Source: Polydrusus tereticollis (Eukaryota; Arthropoda; Insecta; Coleoptera; Curculionidae). Taken from it: DNA of 64,000 nt. Made by a program: the position numbers and the translations under genes. The first letter of the stretch is position 1, and every line of letters begins with the position of its first letter. The DNA is taken from NCBI GenBank assembly GCA_963920685.1, contig OY987329.1, positions 40,797,520 through 40,861,519 of the forward strand. The letters are read 5' to 3'. The notes below the pieces were generated by a model. The model was not told where the DNA came from and ran no database searches. It saw nothing but the letters and a program-made list of their open reading frames with translations. Of this stretch, positions 63,161-64,000 are shown in pieces.

Positions 63161-64000
63161 GTACGCTTTCTATTGTTACTAATTTACTTTAAGTTTATTG
63201 AACCAAACAAAACTCTTATTTGCATAGCAACCATCCTGGTAACGTAGTCTTATCGGGTATGGCCTTTCTTTAACTCGATTAAACATTAAATTCGTGTCAA
63301 AATATCAAATTGTCACAAATTCAGAAAATTTAAAGTAGCACTGGCTCTGTTTCCATGGAAACGCATTAGGCGTTTTTGTTCATATTGATTCGCTTGTCAC
63401 TAATGACAAAGTCAATTTTCAACGTTGCTCGATAAAAGCTGGATTTATAAACTCGAAAAGTTGGTGAGGTTGAAGTTATGATCAAGTTGGTGAGGTTAGA
63501 TATTCCGAACTCCGAACATAAAAATTGGTTATTTCGAACTACCGGGGAACTTTTCGAACCTTACATGAGCTTACACGAACAACATGAACGAATGTATAAA
63601 TGGATCTGAGTGTTCCCTTTAGTTTAAATTGACCTCCTATTTCCAACACCAACTGAACCTTAACCTCACAAACTTTTCGAGTTTATAAATCCAGCTTAAT
63701 TCCAAAATAAAATCAAAATGTGTCATTTTGGCGGGAATAAATGTAAATCATGGAAAAACCTATACAAATTTGAAAGCAAAGCAGAATCGCTTAGAAATTT
63801 ATCCAATAAAATATACCTCTAGAATCGTCGCCTGAGAGCTCTCGGGGTCATAATTATCAGACCATAAATGAAAATTAGATTTCGTAAAGATCTGCGGAAA
63901 ATAGCCTTCTCCTGAATAACAGAGGTATTGTCGAAACAGGGTGTTTCTTTTTATATGCGGATAATTAAGATTGTGAATCTACATGAAAAATTAATGGTAG
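63161..64000. other. Downstream intron or 3' region
   Basis: No further exon recognised before the window ends. Contains the small inverted-repeat unit at 63437-63696. The gene is probably incomplete in this window unless the read-through end at 63245 is used. Confidence 0.4.
63437..63696. repeat. Small inverted-repeat unit (MITE-like)
   Basis: AGCTGGATTTATAAACTCGA at 63437 is matched inverted by TCGAGTTTATAAATCCAGCT ending 63696; the arms are about 40 bp with one or two mismatches. AGTTGGTGAGGTT occurs twice near 63460 and 63485. No coding capacity. Confidence 0.75.

Noticed and set aside
1..64000. CRISPR arrays, rRNA genes, bacterial operons or an integrated virus with structural genes
   Set aside because: No regularly spaced repeats, no rRNA-like sequence, no operon structure and no viral capsid or envelope genes beyond the LTR retrotransposon gag were seen.

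Overview
This window looks like intronic and intergenic DNA from an arthropod, most likely an insect. The base composition is AT-rich, splice sites are insect-like, and the repeat families are Jockey and RTE LINEs, piggyBac, Tc1/mariner, hAT and a Ty3/gypsy element. A beetle is plausible but the order cannot be proven from this sequence. There are no bacterial-type operons, rRNA genes or CRISPR arrays. Nearly everything is transposable-element DNA in several nested layers.

Left part (1-12.9 kb): an old Jockey-type LINE copy (490-4190) is split by a TA-flanked mariner-like transposon (1395-3567) with an open 356-codon transposase. Next come a decayed piggyBac transposase (6100-7830, minus), a scrap of an unclassified transposase-like family (7970-8140), and a full-length Jockey LINE (8157-12861). 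That LINE is bounded by a 16-bp target-site duplication; its ORF1 and ORF2 abut as TAA-ATG and carry a few disabling lesions.

Middle part (12.9-34.4 kb): a candidate small host gene has its first coding exon at 13634-13744 and possible last exons at 27261-27401. Its presumed intron holds a complete Ty3/gypsy retrotransposon (14916-25315) with two 1420-bp LTRs differing at about ten positions, uninterrupted gag and pol, and a textbook -1 frameshift site (A AAA AAC next to the gag stop, followed by a stem-loop). Several LINE 3' ends, a long degenerate transposase-like ORF (30545-32090) and an inverted-repeat element follow.

Right part (34.4-64 kb): the strongest host signal is a gene on the plus strand with three coding exons, all phase 0, at 37375-37497, 54136-54297 and 62957-63160. 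They encode a signal peptide, a hydrophilic middle and an aspartate-rich C-terminal part; I do not recognise the family. The introns (16.6 and 8.7 kb) are packed with transposons: a 155-bp-arm palindrome just upstream, a three-level nest (39108-42978), an almost full-length RTE LINE (43408-46613, minus), a long-TIR mariner-like element (47115-49222), a hAT-type non-autonomous element inside a tRNA-like SINE (49430-50590), a TAA-flanked TIR element (50743-52206), a hAT transposase relic (56150-57190) and several LINE relics (57.8-61.6 kb).

The elements do not work together as a pathway. The host genes are interrupted by selfish DNA, and only the gypsy element and the first mariner look potentially competent for their own mobility by reading frame.
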